Below are positions 48,201-62,200 of a stretch of DNA of 64,000 nt, piece by piece (positions within the stretch are counted from its first letter, which is position 1; every line of letters begins with the position of its first letter). The position numbers and the translations under genes are program-made. Below the pieces are notes generated by a model. The model made no database searches, was not told the origin of the DNA, and saw only the letters and a list, made by a program, of their open reading frames with translations. The stretch covers positions 23,684,001-23,748,000 of the forward strand of contig NC_046675.1 in assembly GCF_003369915.1 (NCBI RefSeq), given 5' to 3'. The DNA comes from Drosophila miranda (taxonomy: Eukaryota; Arthropoda; Insecta; Diptera; Drosophilidae).

Positions 48201-51200
48201 ATCTATATAATATATAGCCCGATATATGCACGGTTCGGGTTTCCCTTTCCCCCACACACAATGCCATTGTTGTGGATGGACGGACACTTTGTAAACAATT
48301 TTCGCGTATTTCTTTTCATAAATTGCGACGAATTATAATTCGTTATCTAAGAAAAATACATATATATACAGATACTACATATATTCCACAGTACGTTTAT
48401 TATTCATGAATATTTTAGCATGTGGCAGTAAAAATGTCTGCTGGCTGCTGTTGCAAGTGGCCAATTTTCGGGGACTTTAATGCGCTGTAAAATCCAATGG
48501 AATTATTTAGGGAAAACAAAGTGTATCATTTATTCATTTTAAATTGGAAACCGGGAGAGAGGCCTAATTGAAAGTGGAATATAGAAAGCGTTTTCCATCA
48601 AAGAGAATGTGGTCCATCTCCCTGAACCTCCAAGGAATATGCATATTCTCTCCACATTTAATCGATTTTCACACCCTCTCCGTTTGGGTGTCTCAATGCC
48701 ACCTTATGCGACCCGCCATGCCAATCAGTTTTGGCATTCAATCGTCTCGAGATCGAGCACATATATCAATATAATTATCTGTCATTATTGTACATTACGC
48801 GAACATTGTTCGACGCGCTATCGCTAGTCTCGGATCTTGTTTTGCTCGTTGTCCTTCCAACATTATGATTTGCTTTACAAATTTATTGCTTTGGAAATTG
48901 GCCTAAACAAATGAAATGGGGATCGGTTGATAGACAAGGATGTGAGTCGACGACCCAGGGGAGTGGTGACACGTGAACCCCAGATCAGGGGCCACCATAA
49001 ATGGCTAAACAGCTCAATTACTTTATGGCTCTGCTCTGGAATGATTTACTGACAGGCAACAAAATTTCTGGGAAGGCAAATTGCATCTAATATTTACAGA
49101 ATATAAATATTTATGCCAGCCGAAAAAATACTCGTGGTATCATTAATTTTGGGAGGGCTTTTCCCTCGCGCACAACTGATCAAATTTCAGTTTCACTAAT
49201 CTCTCACTCTCCTTATTTGCCTTCGGGTCTGGGTGGTTTATTTAATTATAAATACAGAGCCCATTGCTTATCGCCATCAGCTACCTGATATTTGTCCGCA
49301 ATTATTGGCCCTGCCCGGCCCCGCCCCTCGCCACGACTCGACTCAAAGGCAAAGAAAGCCGCTCCGACCCGATAAGAACAAAAAGAACGCAGTAAAATTT
49401 ACATTTTCGCTAAATGGAAATTTCCCGAAAAACCTCAATCTTTGAATGTCATAAAGTCTCCTCGCACATCCAAGATTTCAGCTGTGTTTGATCTTTATTT
49501 GAGGGCTGGCTGTCTGACTTATGTAGGTACTCGTACGCGTAGATGATAGGTAAACATACATATTTGCAGGCTAATGGAAAAATAACGATTGGGGAGTCTG
49601 TTTGTCGCTTGCTTTGCATCACGCATGCCATCTGTTGATGGAAAGGTTCCAGAAAAAGTCTCTGAAGATAGGAGAAAACAGGGGAAAAATACATGGAATC
49701 TATGGAAAGTTTTGAAGTTCGAACATAACTTCCATCAATCTATGTTGCCAATTTTAGACTAATTTATCCAATCAAATTCCTTTTCCATGATTCCTCAACA
49801 TTTGTTTTCCACCAGCTACCATTCCATAGACAGCCCACCTTATCGCATACTAAGAAAAGATAAACTAAAACGTAGAGGAGTCTCCCCCCCAACAAAATAT
49901 CAAATTTATAATTGAGTTTTATAAGAAATGTATATTTCGGACAGGCTTTTCAGTGGTGGGTGATGCATCACCATCTTTTAAGTCTTGTGATTCCATTGAT
50001 GGGCCATTTATAATAATTCGATTGCGTGCTCGCTGGAATCCCATTTATAATTGATGTTCCCCTTCCAACACCAGAAATGAAATGTTTACCTTTGCCACAA
50101 AAAACAACAAGGATGAGGAGGAGGGGGTGGGAGAAGCCTGACATTGACCCCAATTAATGGCGCCCCATGCGGTGAGCGAAATGTTGATAAAATAAAAAAA
50201 AAAACACAAAAAACAATAAATGTAAATAAATTATAAATCAATAGGAGTTTGGGTTTGTTCTATATGGGGAAAAACAAATTGATTGAATGCATAATTGGAA
50301 CTGCAATCGAAATAGAATTCTCCACAAAATTGAATGAATATTTAAATGTGCGAATGACAAATGTTTTGCCACCTCTCTGGGACCCCCTCCTTGGACAACT
50401 GTCAATGCGTTTGTCACTACCTTTTGACATTTCGAGTTCTGAAACTAGAATTTATCTATCGTATTGCAACCTTTGACAGTCTTTTTCGAGTACAAAAAAT
50501 CCATTAATTAATTGAAAAATTCAACAACAAATGGAGCCATACAGACAGACATATATTTTGATTTGAATAACGATCTTGCTGACAGCTGAATAAAATTATA
50601 TATTCCAAAATCAGATTAAATCGGCAATCGCTTTTGAATACTCTGTAGGAAAAGAAAGGTGGGGGATGTGTGTAAAAGCCGAGGAGAAATGTTTATCAGA
50701 AACATAGATGGAAGAGGCATCTAATCTGAAATACATTTAATCCTTTAATCTTTGAGGTTTCATTGTATCTTAGAGAATTAGTTGTCACAGAAACGACATT
50801 TGTTTAATGAACAATTGAGCCTAATTCACCTTATCTTTAATCCGTGAAAAATCCATGTATTTATGACGCGATTTATAGAAGATTAAATTTATATAGACAT
50901 TCTTTTCCATCCATTTCTTAATCTGTAATGTTAGTAAGTTAAAATATTACCAGAAAACGTCTACCACTTCTCCCATTTATCAAAAAGATAGACCTTTAAA
51001 AAGGTTTCTTTAAAAACTACGAATTCCATGCGGAAATTGCCAGCAATCCTCCCATTAATCCCCTCATCCCATTTGCAATTTAAATCCCATTAAAAAACTT
51101 TTTCCGAATCGCATTTGGGTGCAACTTCCATTTCGGATTTCGGATACAGAGATTGTCATTGGTGGGTCCCACCCGAAATTGTTGCACGTTTTTACAATTG

Positions 51201-54200
51201 CTGTTCAAAATTTATGGCAAATTTATTTCGATGAAAATTCAAATGGCGCACCAAAAGCGATACTTTTGATTGAGAAAACAAAAACAAAAGCTCAATTCAA
51301 AGACAACAAACAAATAAAAATCACATTCAAAGGCGGCGGCAGATGATCATTTAGTGCAGTCATAGAAATTCATTCATTTTTATGCAGCAATTCAATTAAA
51401 TGGCGCAAATGAAAAGTAAACAAAAATAGCAATTATCCATAGAGATGGGTCATCCGAAGAGGAAGGGTGTTCAGAGATCGATACCATCTGAACAGGTTCC
51501 CAGTGGCCACGGTTTTAGTCTCTCAATAAGAGTCCTGTAGATGACATTAAAAATGGAATCAAGGATGAACGGTGGGTATAAATGCTCTGCATTTGTGCAC
51601 TGTTTTTCGTAGTTTTTAGAGCTGCTAAACAGCTACTTAAATACCACGGAAAATAGTATTTCGGAAGAGTGGGAAGGACGCGGATTACCGCCGACTAAAT
51701 ACCGCCACAAAAAAAGCCAAATACCTTTACCAACTTCCCAGCCAGCCTCCACATCGAAATCGTTTACATTTTTTCCTCATTTTCAACGAAAATTCGTATT
51801 TTCCTGTCAAGCCGGTTTCACTTTTTTTTCTTCATCTCCGTTTTCATTATTGGACCACACTCTGTGGCACCACCATGCCATGGTGTTTGTCGTCGTCATT
51901 TGCCAAACCAAACAACTTGCAATCAATGCTGTTTCTGGTGCCGCTGCTTGCTGCTGCTGCTGCGCCTTTTGCTATTTTTAGCAGCTGCAACAAAAAGTTG
52001 CACTGTCGAAACAGTGTTGTACCTTCCGTCATATGCCGCAGGAAAGACAACAAAAAGCAAGTGGGGGGAAAAAGCGGACAAAAAATGTGCAAAAGCTGAC
52101 GAAAAACAAAACAAAAAACAAAAAATTGAAAAGTAAATCTTTGTTGCATATTCATCAGCTTCAAAACGGAGGATGGAGAGCGAGACTCCGAGAACTCTGA
52201 CAGTTCCCGTCTCCGGAAAATGGGAAAATTTGTTAAGCTGCAATCGGTTCGGGGGAGCAAAGAAAATTGCATTTGTTATTTAAATGAAGCTGCTTGAAAG
52301 GGCAGTTTGCTTTCAGTTTGACGGAAAAGGAAAATAGAAGTTTGTTATGGTAATGACTGTCATGGCATGCCATGTGATACGGATCTCATGGTTCTAAAAG
52401 AGTGCAAATATTTAAGAGAATTCAAATATACAGTATTTATTGTTGTCCTAAAGCTAAATTCAAACAAATTGAAAAAGAGTACAAGAGATTTCTGAAGTGA
52501 ATGGCATTGGCATTGTTTCAATTTATTTTATTCAAAGATAATTGCAGGCAAACCCCAAAATCAATACCTTAATTGATTTCTTTATGGTTTATAAAAAGTT
52601 AATTAACATTTGGCGTTCAGATACAAGACGGAAGCAGCGAGGCAGGTGGCTGGTTCGGGTTGATTAACCTTTGTTCAATTTCGATAAATTTCGTAAACAA
52701 ATTCAATTTTGAACTAGAAAACTTTACCTTAATCCCAATATGAAGCTTGAGCGGACACTTGAAGTATTTCTGAGTCCAATGTCCTGTCTGTGTATTGAGA
52801 ACATTTACTATCCTTCGGTAAATAGGTTTTTCAAGACTGCATTCCATTTCGATTGGCAATATTTATGTTGAGTATTCCCCATTGAAACCCGACTGAGACC
52901 CTGATACGAGTACGAATGTGCACAGTGCTCAAACATATTCCACTGACCATTAGCCATAGTCGTAGTCGCTCCATTGGATATAGTCATAGCTATAGCCATA
53001 GGCAAGGCATAGCCATAGCACCACATGCGATTGCACATTTTTTATAGCCCCCCAAGGCGTATCGTATTCGAAAAACATTTACATTTTCGTTCAGACAATT
53101 TATGATTGTGTAATAGTATTGAAGGCTATTAAAATTATTGAAAATGTTCGAGTCCGAAAAACTGTAAATACACAAAAGATAGAGAGAGAGAGAGACTGCG
53201 AGATGGAGAACAGTCGGCCACAAAATGATGTTGCAGTTTTTCTGATTTTTGCACAAAAGTTCGTTTGTGAAATTTGCATAATTTGCAATTTGAACCAAGT
53301 CATGCGTTTTAAATGAGCTGAAAAGTGAGGCAAAGAAGGAAAGAAACGGAATCCCAATAAGAATGCTCTATGTTCAGTCTATGTTGGGACTTTAAAGGTA
53401 CCCACTAAGGGGATATCTACAGCGATAACTATTCAGACAACACTCAGAACGAAAGAGCCTAGGAAAGAGAAAAACTTTCCCATATTTCAGAATGATTTTT
53501 GTTAATCATCTTAAGGATCTTCACTACGTTTCTTCCCTCCACGGATTAAAAATAGTTCTTGTATCAGTGTTCAGGTTTCCAAAGGTCTGTTACATCTATT
53601 TTCACAAATACGGTATACCCAAAATGACCTGCGGCTATCAGGTATAACATAGTCAACCGTTACCAGCTAAATGAAAGAGAATTCCCATGAGTTCTCAAGG
53701 TTGCATAGGAAATTCCCTCCCTCTCTCTCTCTCTGTCTCGCCCTGTCTCTCTCTGTCTTTCGTTTAAGATGAATTGCAGTTCACCTTACGGTAAATTCTT
53801 TGACCTTGGCCATAATTTCCTTATTGGGAGAGGGTACGCCGGCAGGGTGGACGGTAGAGGGGCATCTATAATTGCAGCACTTTCACCCCCTTAACAATGA
53901 CCTACATTAAAGTTGAGGAAATGAATTCCTGATGATGTTGATACTGCTGTCCGTTAGCAGAGAGTGATGTGCCGCAGATCCCAAAAGCAAATATCAAATA
54001 ATTACAGAGCGGCGTCACATGGCGTATGAGTAATTTAACGTAAATCACAAAGTCGCCGCAGCTAAATAACCTCCAAAAAACAGAAACAAATTCAACGAAC
54101 GAGGCGTTTGATACCCTTTAGAGTGATCATTTCTATCATTCGTTCCTTAAGACATAGTGACATAGTGATATAGTGATCCGATCTCGTGGGGACGGAATCC

Positions 54201-54240
54201 TTTCGTGAAAATATCTCCTTCAAAGCATAATGCCCATTAT
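42251..54240 (+). other. Intron downstream of the coding exon
   Basis: About 12 kb. An acceptor-like CTTTCACTTGCAG ends at 46666, but the sequence after it is low-complexity and not clearly coding. A (TGTCGT)n run lies at 47301-47327 beside a Gln/Glu-rich minus-strand frame. Otherwise only chance frames. Confidence 0.4.
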
Positions 54241-54320
54241 GAAGGGTATTAAAGCAGCGCAACAACAACAATTGTATCGCAATTGCAATTCCAAACAAGT
54301 TCATTGCACATGCGCGCCAT

Positions 54321-54859
54321 ACGATGGCAACAACACAAAACACAAACATGCCAAAGAGAGCCAAGCGATCGGTAGAGCGAGAGATAAAGAGAGAGCTTAA
54401 AGCCAGTCCAAGGTATATTGATATAAGGAAACGCGAGTTGCTCATAGCAGAACAAACATAGAAAACAGACAGCAAGTCTTACTCCTTCTCTCGAATGTTT
54501 TGGGTTTTCTATAGTGTTTTAAATTATTTTAATGATTTTTGATCCCTTTGTGAACTTGCTGTCACACACCTGTATACGATGGCAACAACACAAAACACAA
54601 ACATGCCAAAGAGACCCAAGCTATCGGTAAAGAGAGAGATAAAGAGAGAGCTTAAAGCCAGTCCAAGGTATATTGATATAAGGAAAGGCGAGTTGACTGC
54701 TACATAATTTTGGTGCATATTTCTATAGCGCGATTCGCATATCAGAACGCACAACAAGAAAAGACGACAATGCTTACTCCTTCTCTGGAATGTTTTGAAT
54801 TTTCTATAGTATTTTAAAATATTTTAATGATTTTTAATCCCTTTGTGAACTTGCTGTCT
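54321..54859. repeat. Tandem duplication, two copies offset by 255 bp
   Basis: Copy 1 (54321-54563) and copy 2 (54576-54859) both start ACGATGGCAACAACACAAAA and end CCCTTTGTGAACTTGCTGTC. They are highly similar except for about 40 extra bp of different sequence in the middle of copy 2. No gene is contained. Confidence 0.85.
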
Positions 54860-54989
54860 TTTTCGCGCTGCTCTGCGTCAACTATCGTGAGAGCGCTTCT
54901 GTTAATGCCTCACCTGTATTTAGCTTGAGCAAGCAATCCGAGCACAAAGACGGAGAGAGAGAGCAATTAATAGCATAATTTACACAAGT

Positions 54990-56257
54990 CTCAGCGTCGT
55001 CGTCGCTGTCGTCGTCGTCGTCGGCAGCGATCGGTTAATTCGTTTCGTTGTTGCTTTTTTCGGCCGTCGTCGCAGTCGACGTTGTCGCTGACGTCGCCGC
55101 TCTGCCCGACTCGACTTTCTGAGACACTCCTCACCGTAGAAATTTTCGTTCGATCATTTTAAGTTTTTCATTTGCAACGAACGCAACACCGTAGCTCCCG
55201 ATCTCCCCCCAAAAATCAAAAGCAACAAAACCCCAATTGAGAGTCGGCGCCAAACGAAATCGAAAGAGTAACCGAAACAGAAACAGAGTCTTTTACAGCT
55301 CTTCCGCTCCACAAAAACAGTTAAACTGGAGAAAAAGTAAAAGAAATAGAAAAAGAAAAAGCCTAGAAGACGGAGCGACTAAAAACGCGCGCGCGCATCT
55401 GTGCTAAATAAAATAAAAATAAATTTATGAAAAGTGCAGCAGCAAAACCAGAGAAGTCACGAAGAAAAATTGTAAAAATTATATTATTATTGTTGAAAAA
55501 TATACGCATACAGATGTGTGAGTGTCTGCTCGGTGTGTGTGTCTCATGAAAATTATGACAATTGCTGTTGATGTCTGTGCTCATTTTCTGGTTACTCATG
55601 TCCGTTTTCCGCTGTCCGTTGACCGCTGTATGCTGCCCGCCATTGTGGATTTTCAGTCCATGTTTATAACAATTTCATGACCAAAATTTCATTTGAAGAG
55701 AAATCTTTTTAAAAGTTCTTTAACCCTGAGGCGTATCAAAGAGAAATATAAGAACTATAGAGGGGGAAATTGTACACATTGAACAATTAAATTAAATTAA
55801 TTAATTTTTCCAGCGTCTCAGAGTTTCCCAATGTATCCCAAAATGCAGTTAAAGCGGATAGAAAGGGAAATTTAGCACCAATAAAAAGGGAAATTTGTCT
55901 GCAATTTTTACCAGAATTCCATTTCTTCTTGTGTGAATGTTGAATGCAACTCCCAAAATCAGAAATATTTATCAAATGAAAACCAAACCAATCCACAGAA
56001 TCCAGCCAACTTATCTGCTCTTCGTCCAATGTCCAAAGAGTTAAAAGAAAAAGCTAAACTAAAGCATAAATAAATAATTAAAATCATTATTTCCGCGTGT
56101 GTTCCGGTGCAAAAATCAACGCAAGTGCCAAAAAAGTGAAATTAATATCGATGAGAAATGTGACTAACAAAATCAAAGAAAATCAGTGCATAAACCCCAT
56201 ATAAATAGGAGGAGAGAGCGAAACAGCAGAGCAGAAACACCCAAAGACAACGATTAA
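54990..56257 (+). other. Candidate internal-promoter 5' leader exon
   Basis: A (GTC)n-rich start (54995-55023), then A-rich leader-like sequence, ending ACGATTAAG with a GTAAAG donor at 56258. Upstream GAGA-type repeats (54950-54963) are common at fly promoters. It probably marks a downstream alternative promoter of the same plus-strand gene, or the first exon of another gene. Confidence 0.35.
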
Positions 56258-59200
56258 GGTAAAGCAACGGTTAAATAATTGTGTGTGTGTGTGATGCAAG
56301 AAGTAAAAGGAAACTAATTACTGCGCTTGCAATTTTGAGAGCAAGCCGTCTGGGCTAAATTAAACCTAAGCCGAGCCTCTCTCTCTCTCTCAGTGTGTTC
56401 CTCTCCCTTTTTCTAGTCGCTCTCTCTCTCTCGTATGATGATTGTATTAGACGCGGCTTGCGGTTTCTTTGGCCGCCTCCCTTTGTTTGTGCAGGTTTTT
56501 TTTGGAATGGTTTGCTTTACCGTTGGAATGGTCCTCTCTAGCCTCCTCTGAGCCCCTTGTTCTTGTGTTCCTTGGTTTCTGCATTTGCCTGACATTCACT
56601 TTTATTGGAGAAACAGTCAAACCTCTGTAAGAGGTACCCCCGAAATATGTTTACTTGAAGACATAGACATTCTTTGTCTTAAGAAATGCCACGCTAGTGA
56701 AGTTTCACTGTATTCTTAAGCACTTTTGCCTGCAGGTCATGACATTCAAAGCCAATCCTCGTCCATTCTTCTCTTGCTATTTTTTTTTTCTTTTATGAGC
56801 ATGTAATATACGTTTTTTTTCTGTGGTAATTTATTACAATGTGAGGCCAAACAACGAAGCTCAAATAATAAGAAACAAAAAACAGCTGACCAGCACAAAA
56901 AACTTGGCCAACAATGACGAATACGAATACGATAAAAAAAAAATCAACCAAAGACATACGCCTAATTTAAGGTCATCAGCACAATAAAACAACAGCAAAA
57001 ACATTGGCAACAGAGGAAAAAGAAGAAGTAGCAAAAGGCAGTAACTATTAATAGAGATGGGCAAGATATGAAGACTGTCAACGAGACTACATTTCGTGAC
57101 TGGTTGGGGGAAGACAAAAAACTTCTTTTTACTTCCAAAATACCGATGAAAAGTGGTGCTCCTCCGCTACTCTACCCAAAGTTTTCTCGTGTGGGCTCAC
57201 GCTGCGATCTCTAATAATTACATACCCTCAAAGAAAAAAGTTCAACCGGCATCAAGTTTCACTGTCTGTCGCTGGTTTTCGTCTTCTGTCTGTGTCATTT
57301 CTGATTTTCTGATTTTCTGATTTCGTCTATGGCCCTACGATGCCATTTGTGTGGAGAATTAAAAGGCAACCAACGGTATTCCAAAAACAAAAAACAAAAA
57401 GTAATCAGCGCCCCCATAAATACAGTTGGTTTTTTCCCCCTTCATGTGGCTTTACGGCTTGACCTGCTAAGAGGGGCCATAAAAATTGAAAGGAAAACAA
57501 ACAATTTGATGTGGTATGTGGCAGAGGTGCAAGGGGGCCAAATGTTGCAAAATTTGAAAAAGAAATATCAAAATTCCCCCGAGAGGGGGGTACCTATACA
57601 TATATTCGTAAGAGATTCATGATCTTGCAGACTGTGTGGCGGCTGTTGTGCCAGTTTTTCGGGAAAGAGATGTGAGATAATCTCTTTCTCTCTGCTCTCT
57701 CTGGCTCGATCGAGTGGTATCTCTTGTTGTTTATGTTTTTATAAATAGCCGCCTCAAAAAAAATGCGTAAAATGATCAGCAGAAAAACAAATTAAAATTA
57801 GATTTCTTAAAGTTAAAATTTTACATGCGTAATACTTGGAAGAATACTATAAATGGATCGTTAAAAGATGGTTAAAAAGGGGTAGAAAAGCCTGAGGCTC
57901 AGAGGTTTAAGGTGTTTTAATTTTCTAAAAATTTATAAATATTTATTTCCACAGTAATTTGTTTCTCTTTCTGCCCCCGAAATAAATATAAATATTCGTA
58001 GCTTGAGACACTCCATCAACCATTTTGATAAGCATAATTAATGCGGCATTAACTTTTCAATTTCTCGGCGTCGAACGGCACAAAATGTTGATATAATTTC
58101 CACTTGACAAATCCATTTATCATGGTGTCCCGGCATAAATAAATGTGCATAAATTTAAAGCCTCACGTGATAGTAAAAATTATCAACAAATTTTCTATAG
58201 ATTTCGTTGTATGCATGTAGCATATATTTTTTTTATTGATTCCTGGGGCGTGGGCCACGAAAAAGCGCAATCAATCGACCGACTATGCAAATCAATGAAA
58301 AAAAAAATACAAATAAAAGAAATACGGAAATGCAAAAATGTTGACAGCGTATCTACGCATAGCTGTTGCATCTGGTTTTGTATCTTATTGATTGTTCAGT
58401 CATTTCCATATCCCCCTGCCCCCAACTGAGGCGATGAGGAAGTACGTGGCGGAGCCTCTGTCTCTGCCGCTGAATCATTTCTGTTGATTGCTGCCCAAAA
58501 GGAGGCTTGTCACAGGACAGGAGAATATTTACATATTTCTTTCTCAATAATTAAATTATATATATATTTTTTATGATGTGTTTTCGCCTTTTTATGTGTT
58601 TAATTTATGGGATATCTCGCAGTGTACTGGATTTTTACTCGTGGCCCAAACAAAGAGGGCTTACTGCCCGTTTTGTTTGCTTGAGTTGGCGTGAAAAAAA
58701 TGTCATAATTACACAAGTCTATACATCTGCTTAAGTACATCAACAATGAACAATAATACATATATTTATATGCCAGAAACATCACAGCCCAAAAGCCACT
58801 TGAGATGTCTGTCTGAGTGGCTGAGTGTTGGGCACTGCCTCGTCTACCCAAAAGTACTCTTCATTCTTCATTTATTTATAAACTTATTTGATTTATTGTC
58901 GCTGATCGCTCAGCAATCGATGAATCGTGAAGAGCAGCCATAAAAATGTTTATTAAAGTGTGCCAAAAAGTGAAATAATTCCAAATGCAGCTGCCAAAAA
59001 TCCCCAGTGCTCAATAAATTTTCTATATATATTTTTTGGAGGCTTAGGGTTGAGGTTGAGCGATTTTCCACCAATTAATAATCTACGCCTTGGATTTTTG
59101 AAATATTTATCAAATAAATGAAATAATCATCCTAATTTCTTGTCCCAAGGATTACGGAAAACTTGTTTGTGGAAAGGCAGAAAATTGATGCAAATTATTA

Positions 59201-62200
59201 GTATTTATGGAATTTTCGTTGAAAAAAGTTTAATTTAAAATATAGAAAAATCATATCTATCAGAGAGCAGATCGGATCAATATTAAACCCGTCGTGTTGG
59301 CTATTTGAACACCTGGTCTACGAACCCTATTAATGCTAAAAATATTAAATTTTTGAGTGCATATTCTCTATAAAAAAGAGCACATTTTCTCTATAAATAA
59401 AATAATTAAAACCGGATCAAAATGCTTTCAATGAGAATCAATAAACTGTAACTATAACTGATTTGCATATCCGTATTAATCGCCAGAGACTTCCTCTATG
59501 GCACGCAACATCAATCATAGATTTATGACCAGATATGCTATAAGATCACAGCTTATATGATCTCTAAAGCTGGTTCTCTAAATTAGATCTCGTGGATTGT
59601 TTCCTCCTGTGACTTCCACACCTCTCCTCCTCCTCCTCCTCCTCCTGCTGCTGTTGTCATTAATCAACGTTCATAACCGATTCAAATCATCGGCTACTCG
59701 TAAATGTTGCTTATTGGAAGTGCCTGCTGTTTCCGTTTTGCATATTGATTGCCCACCCAGCCCCATGCCACTTGACGGTGGAGCCTCCCCGAGAACTCTA
59801 TGGAGCGGCAGGGGCCCACCCATGTGATTTGGTTCCGTCTTTGGTTTTTGCTTTCGAGGCACTTGTAATTTATATTTATTTATTGTTTTTTCTAAAGCTA
59901 TTCTCATTCACACATTGCGGAACCACAGAGTTGACGATTGATTGGGTTTGATTGAACGACACAGGCAGTGGCAGAGGCAGAGCCAGAGCCAGGCGTCACA
60001 TGAACATGTGCGAATAGTTATGTGAGAGAGTGTAGCCGGTAGATCGGAGGCGGTACATTCCGAATTGGTTTTTGATGCCAAACAAAAGGCATAGCGAAAA
60101 AACCAAACAACTTCCGCCATTCCGTACCCGTAAGAAATGTTTGTTTCTACTTACAAATACGAGTATCCTCCACAGAGACCAGAGATCTGTGAGAACCGTA
60201 GAAACCACAGAACGACTTTAATTGTTCGTTGGAATAAGCGGACGCGAGAAAAAGATACAACGAAAAATAAGAAAACAATCTTCAATGATCTCCGACTATT
60301 GGATGCTCCGTTTTTGGGTCTCAAAGAAGGGGAGAGTTCCAAGAACCATCTTTGATAGCTTCAGATATGTACCCTTTATTTGTATATACGAGAATGGCTC
60401 TCTCGCCTGTCGATCCTTCTTCTGCTTAGAGATCTGCATAGAACATGGTGTAAGAAATGTACCCCTTAACAGGGGATACGATACATGAACCAACAACAAC
60501 AGATATCGATATCCACATCCCCCAACCGTCAGCATTCTTTTGAGGTTCACAGACAAACAGAAATCGACTCAAGTGTCACGGTTATGGATTATGTCACTTC
60601 GCTCTGTGGTAACCATTCTTCCCCCTCCTTTTCGGCCACCACTTTTGCTCCCCGCCCCCAGCCGTTACTCTGTCAATCCCTCCTCTCGTTTTGTCACTCT
60701 GTCAATCCCTCCACTCGTTTGTCGTTCAATCTGTCGTCAGCGGCTTTCGGGTATCATGTGTTTTTGATTCTAGGGCGGGATTTCCATCGCCATTTGCTAA
60801 GACCCAAAACATCGGGTTTCAAAAGGGTGTGACCTTCGTAGTAGACGTATCTTTTGGCCTTCAGTGTTAAAGGGAAATGTATTTCATGGCAAATCAAACT
60901 TTAAAAAGGGTTTAAAACTTTGTTTTTTCTTCTCTGATTAATTCTTTGCAATCGATTAACTTCGATAAACGGATCCCACTGAAATCCATACCTATACACA
61001 GCTTGAGTTCTCCCCCGCGCTCTGCAATGAAAAATATCTGGAATATCTGGAATTTTTTATATTTTATACGCGATTACGCGTTTTGCATAGTCAAGCGGCA
61101 GTGGCAGCTGCCTTTTCGATGACAATCGAATGGATTTTCTGAATTGTTAGCCAAGAACTTGTTTGGGTTTGTTTTGCTTTTTGTGGGGCTCTTTTTTGGG
61201 TGCGGAATGTAGGGTATCTCTTACCTGAATTTCTGGGAACTCCTATCTCTAGGGGTGGCCTTTCTTTCGTATCTAATAGATACAGAGATACTCGCAAGTG
61301 AAAGATTCTCTCGAAAGGGGAAACATTTGAAAGGGGAAGTAAATTAAAATTAAAGATCTATTGGAAGGCATGTAACGCCTCTTTCTGTGGCGTATATCCA
61401 GGAAACCCCCGAGAGCCCCACCCCAGCCTCAACTTTTCTCACCTCTGAACACTCCCACGACCCGAGACCCGAGACCCAGGCAGCAAAGCCCCAGAGCCCC
61501 ACCCGAGCCTCGTGTGCAGCAGGCGCTGTCCGTTGAGGTGTAAACAGGTTAGTTAATGATCGAATGAGCAAACACGACCTGAGCAATGCGAGCACGCTGA
61601 GCACAAAGTATCGGTCGGGTCTATTAATAAAGCCAAAAGCTAAAGCCGTCATGTGGAACTTGGCCTAAACAGGCGTCCGACCAGGCGAACAGGCAACCCG
61701 GCAACCAGGCGGCAGTCTGAAAGCTGATGCAATTGTTGATGCGGATACCGAAAAGGGAAATGCGAGCTGCTGGACCAAACAAAACAGAAGTATCTAGTAT
61801 CTTGCAGATACTACAGACTGCAGCAACAACAGTAGAAAATGTCAGCTGCCTGCCTGTCGACCACTTGACACTTTGGCTAATGACAACGCCCGCTGCAAAA
61901 ACAGTAGCACTGTACGGCACACATGTAGATACATTTGTATCTTTAAAGTTCAACGACTCAAAATAAACGACCAGTTTTTTCGGTTTTCATTGCGGGTTTT
62001 GCGACCACAAAACAGAGCATAAATCCAATCAATTTTCGGGTTAATTTTGGCTGACAGATGACAACTCTAGAGCGTATCTGCGGGGAGTTGACAGCCCTAC
62101 GGCGCCATGGATATCGAATTGATGCCTAAAAGATGCTCATTAGTCAATTGTCTGTTCAACCGGTTTTTGAGGCAGCATTTCGACAAAAAAAGATCATGTG

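Noticed and set aside
54092-54757. Two minus-strand frames sharing a hydrophobic LISIYLGLALSSLFIS peptide
   Set aside because: The shared peptide follows from the underlying DNA duplication. No start context, splice sites or coding bias support a gene.
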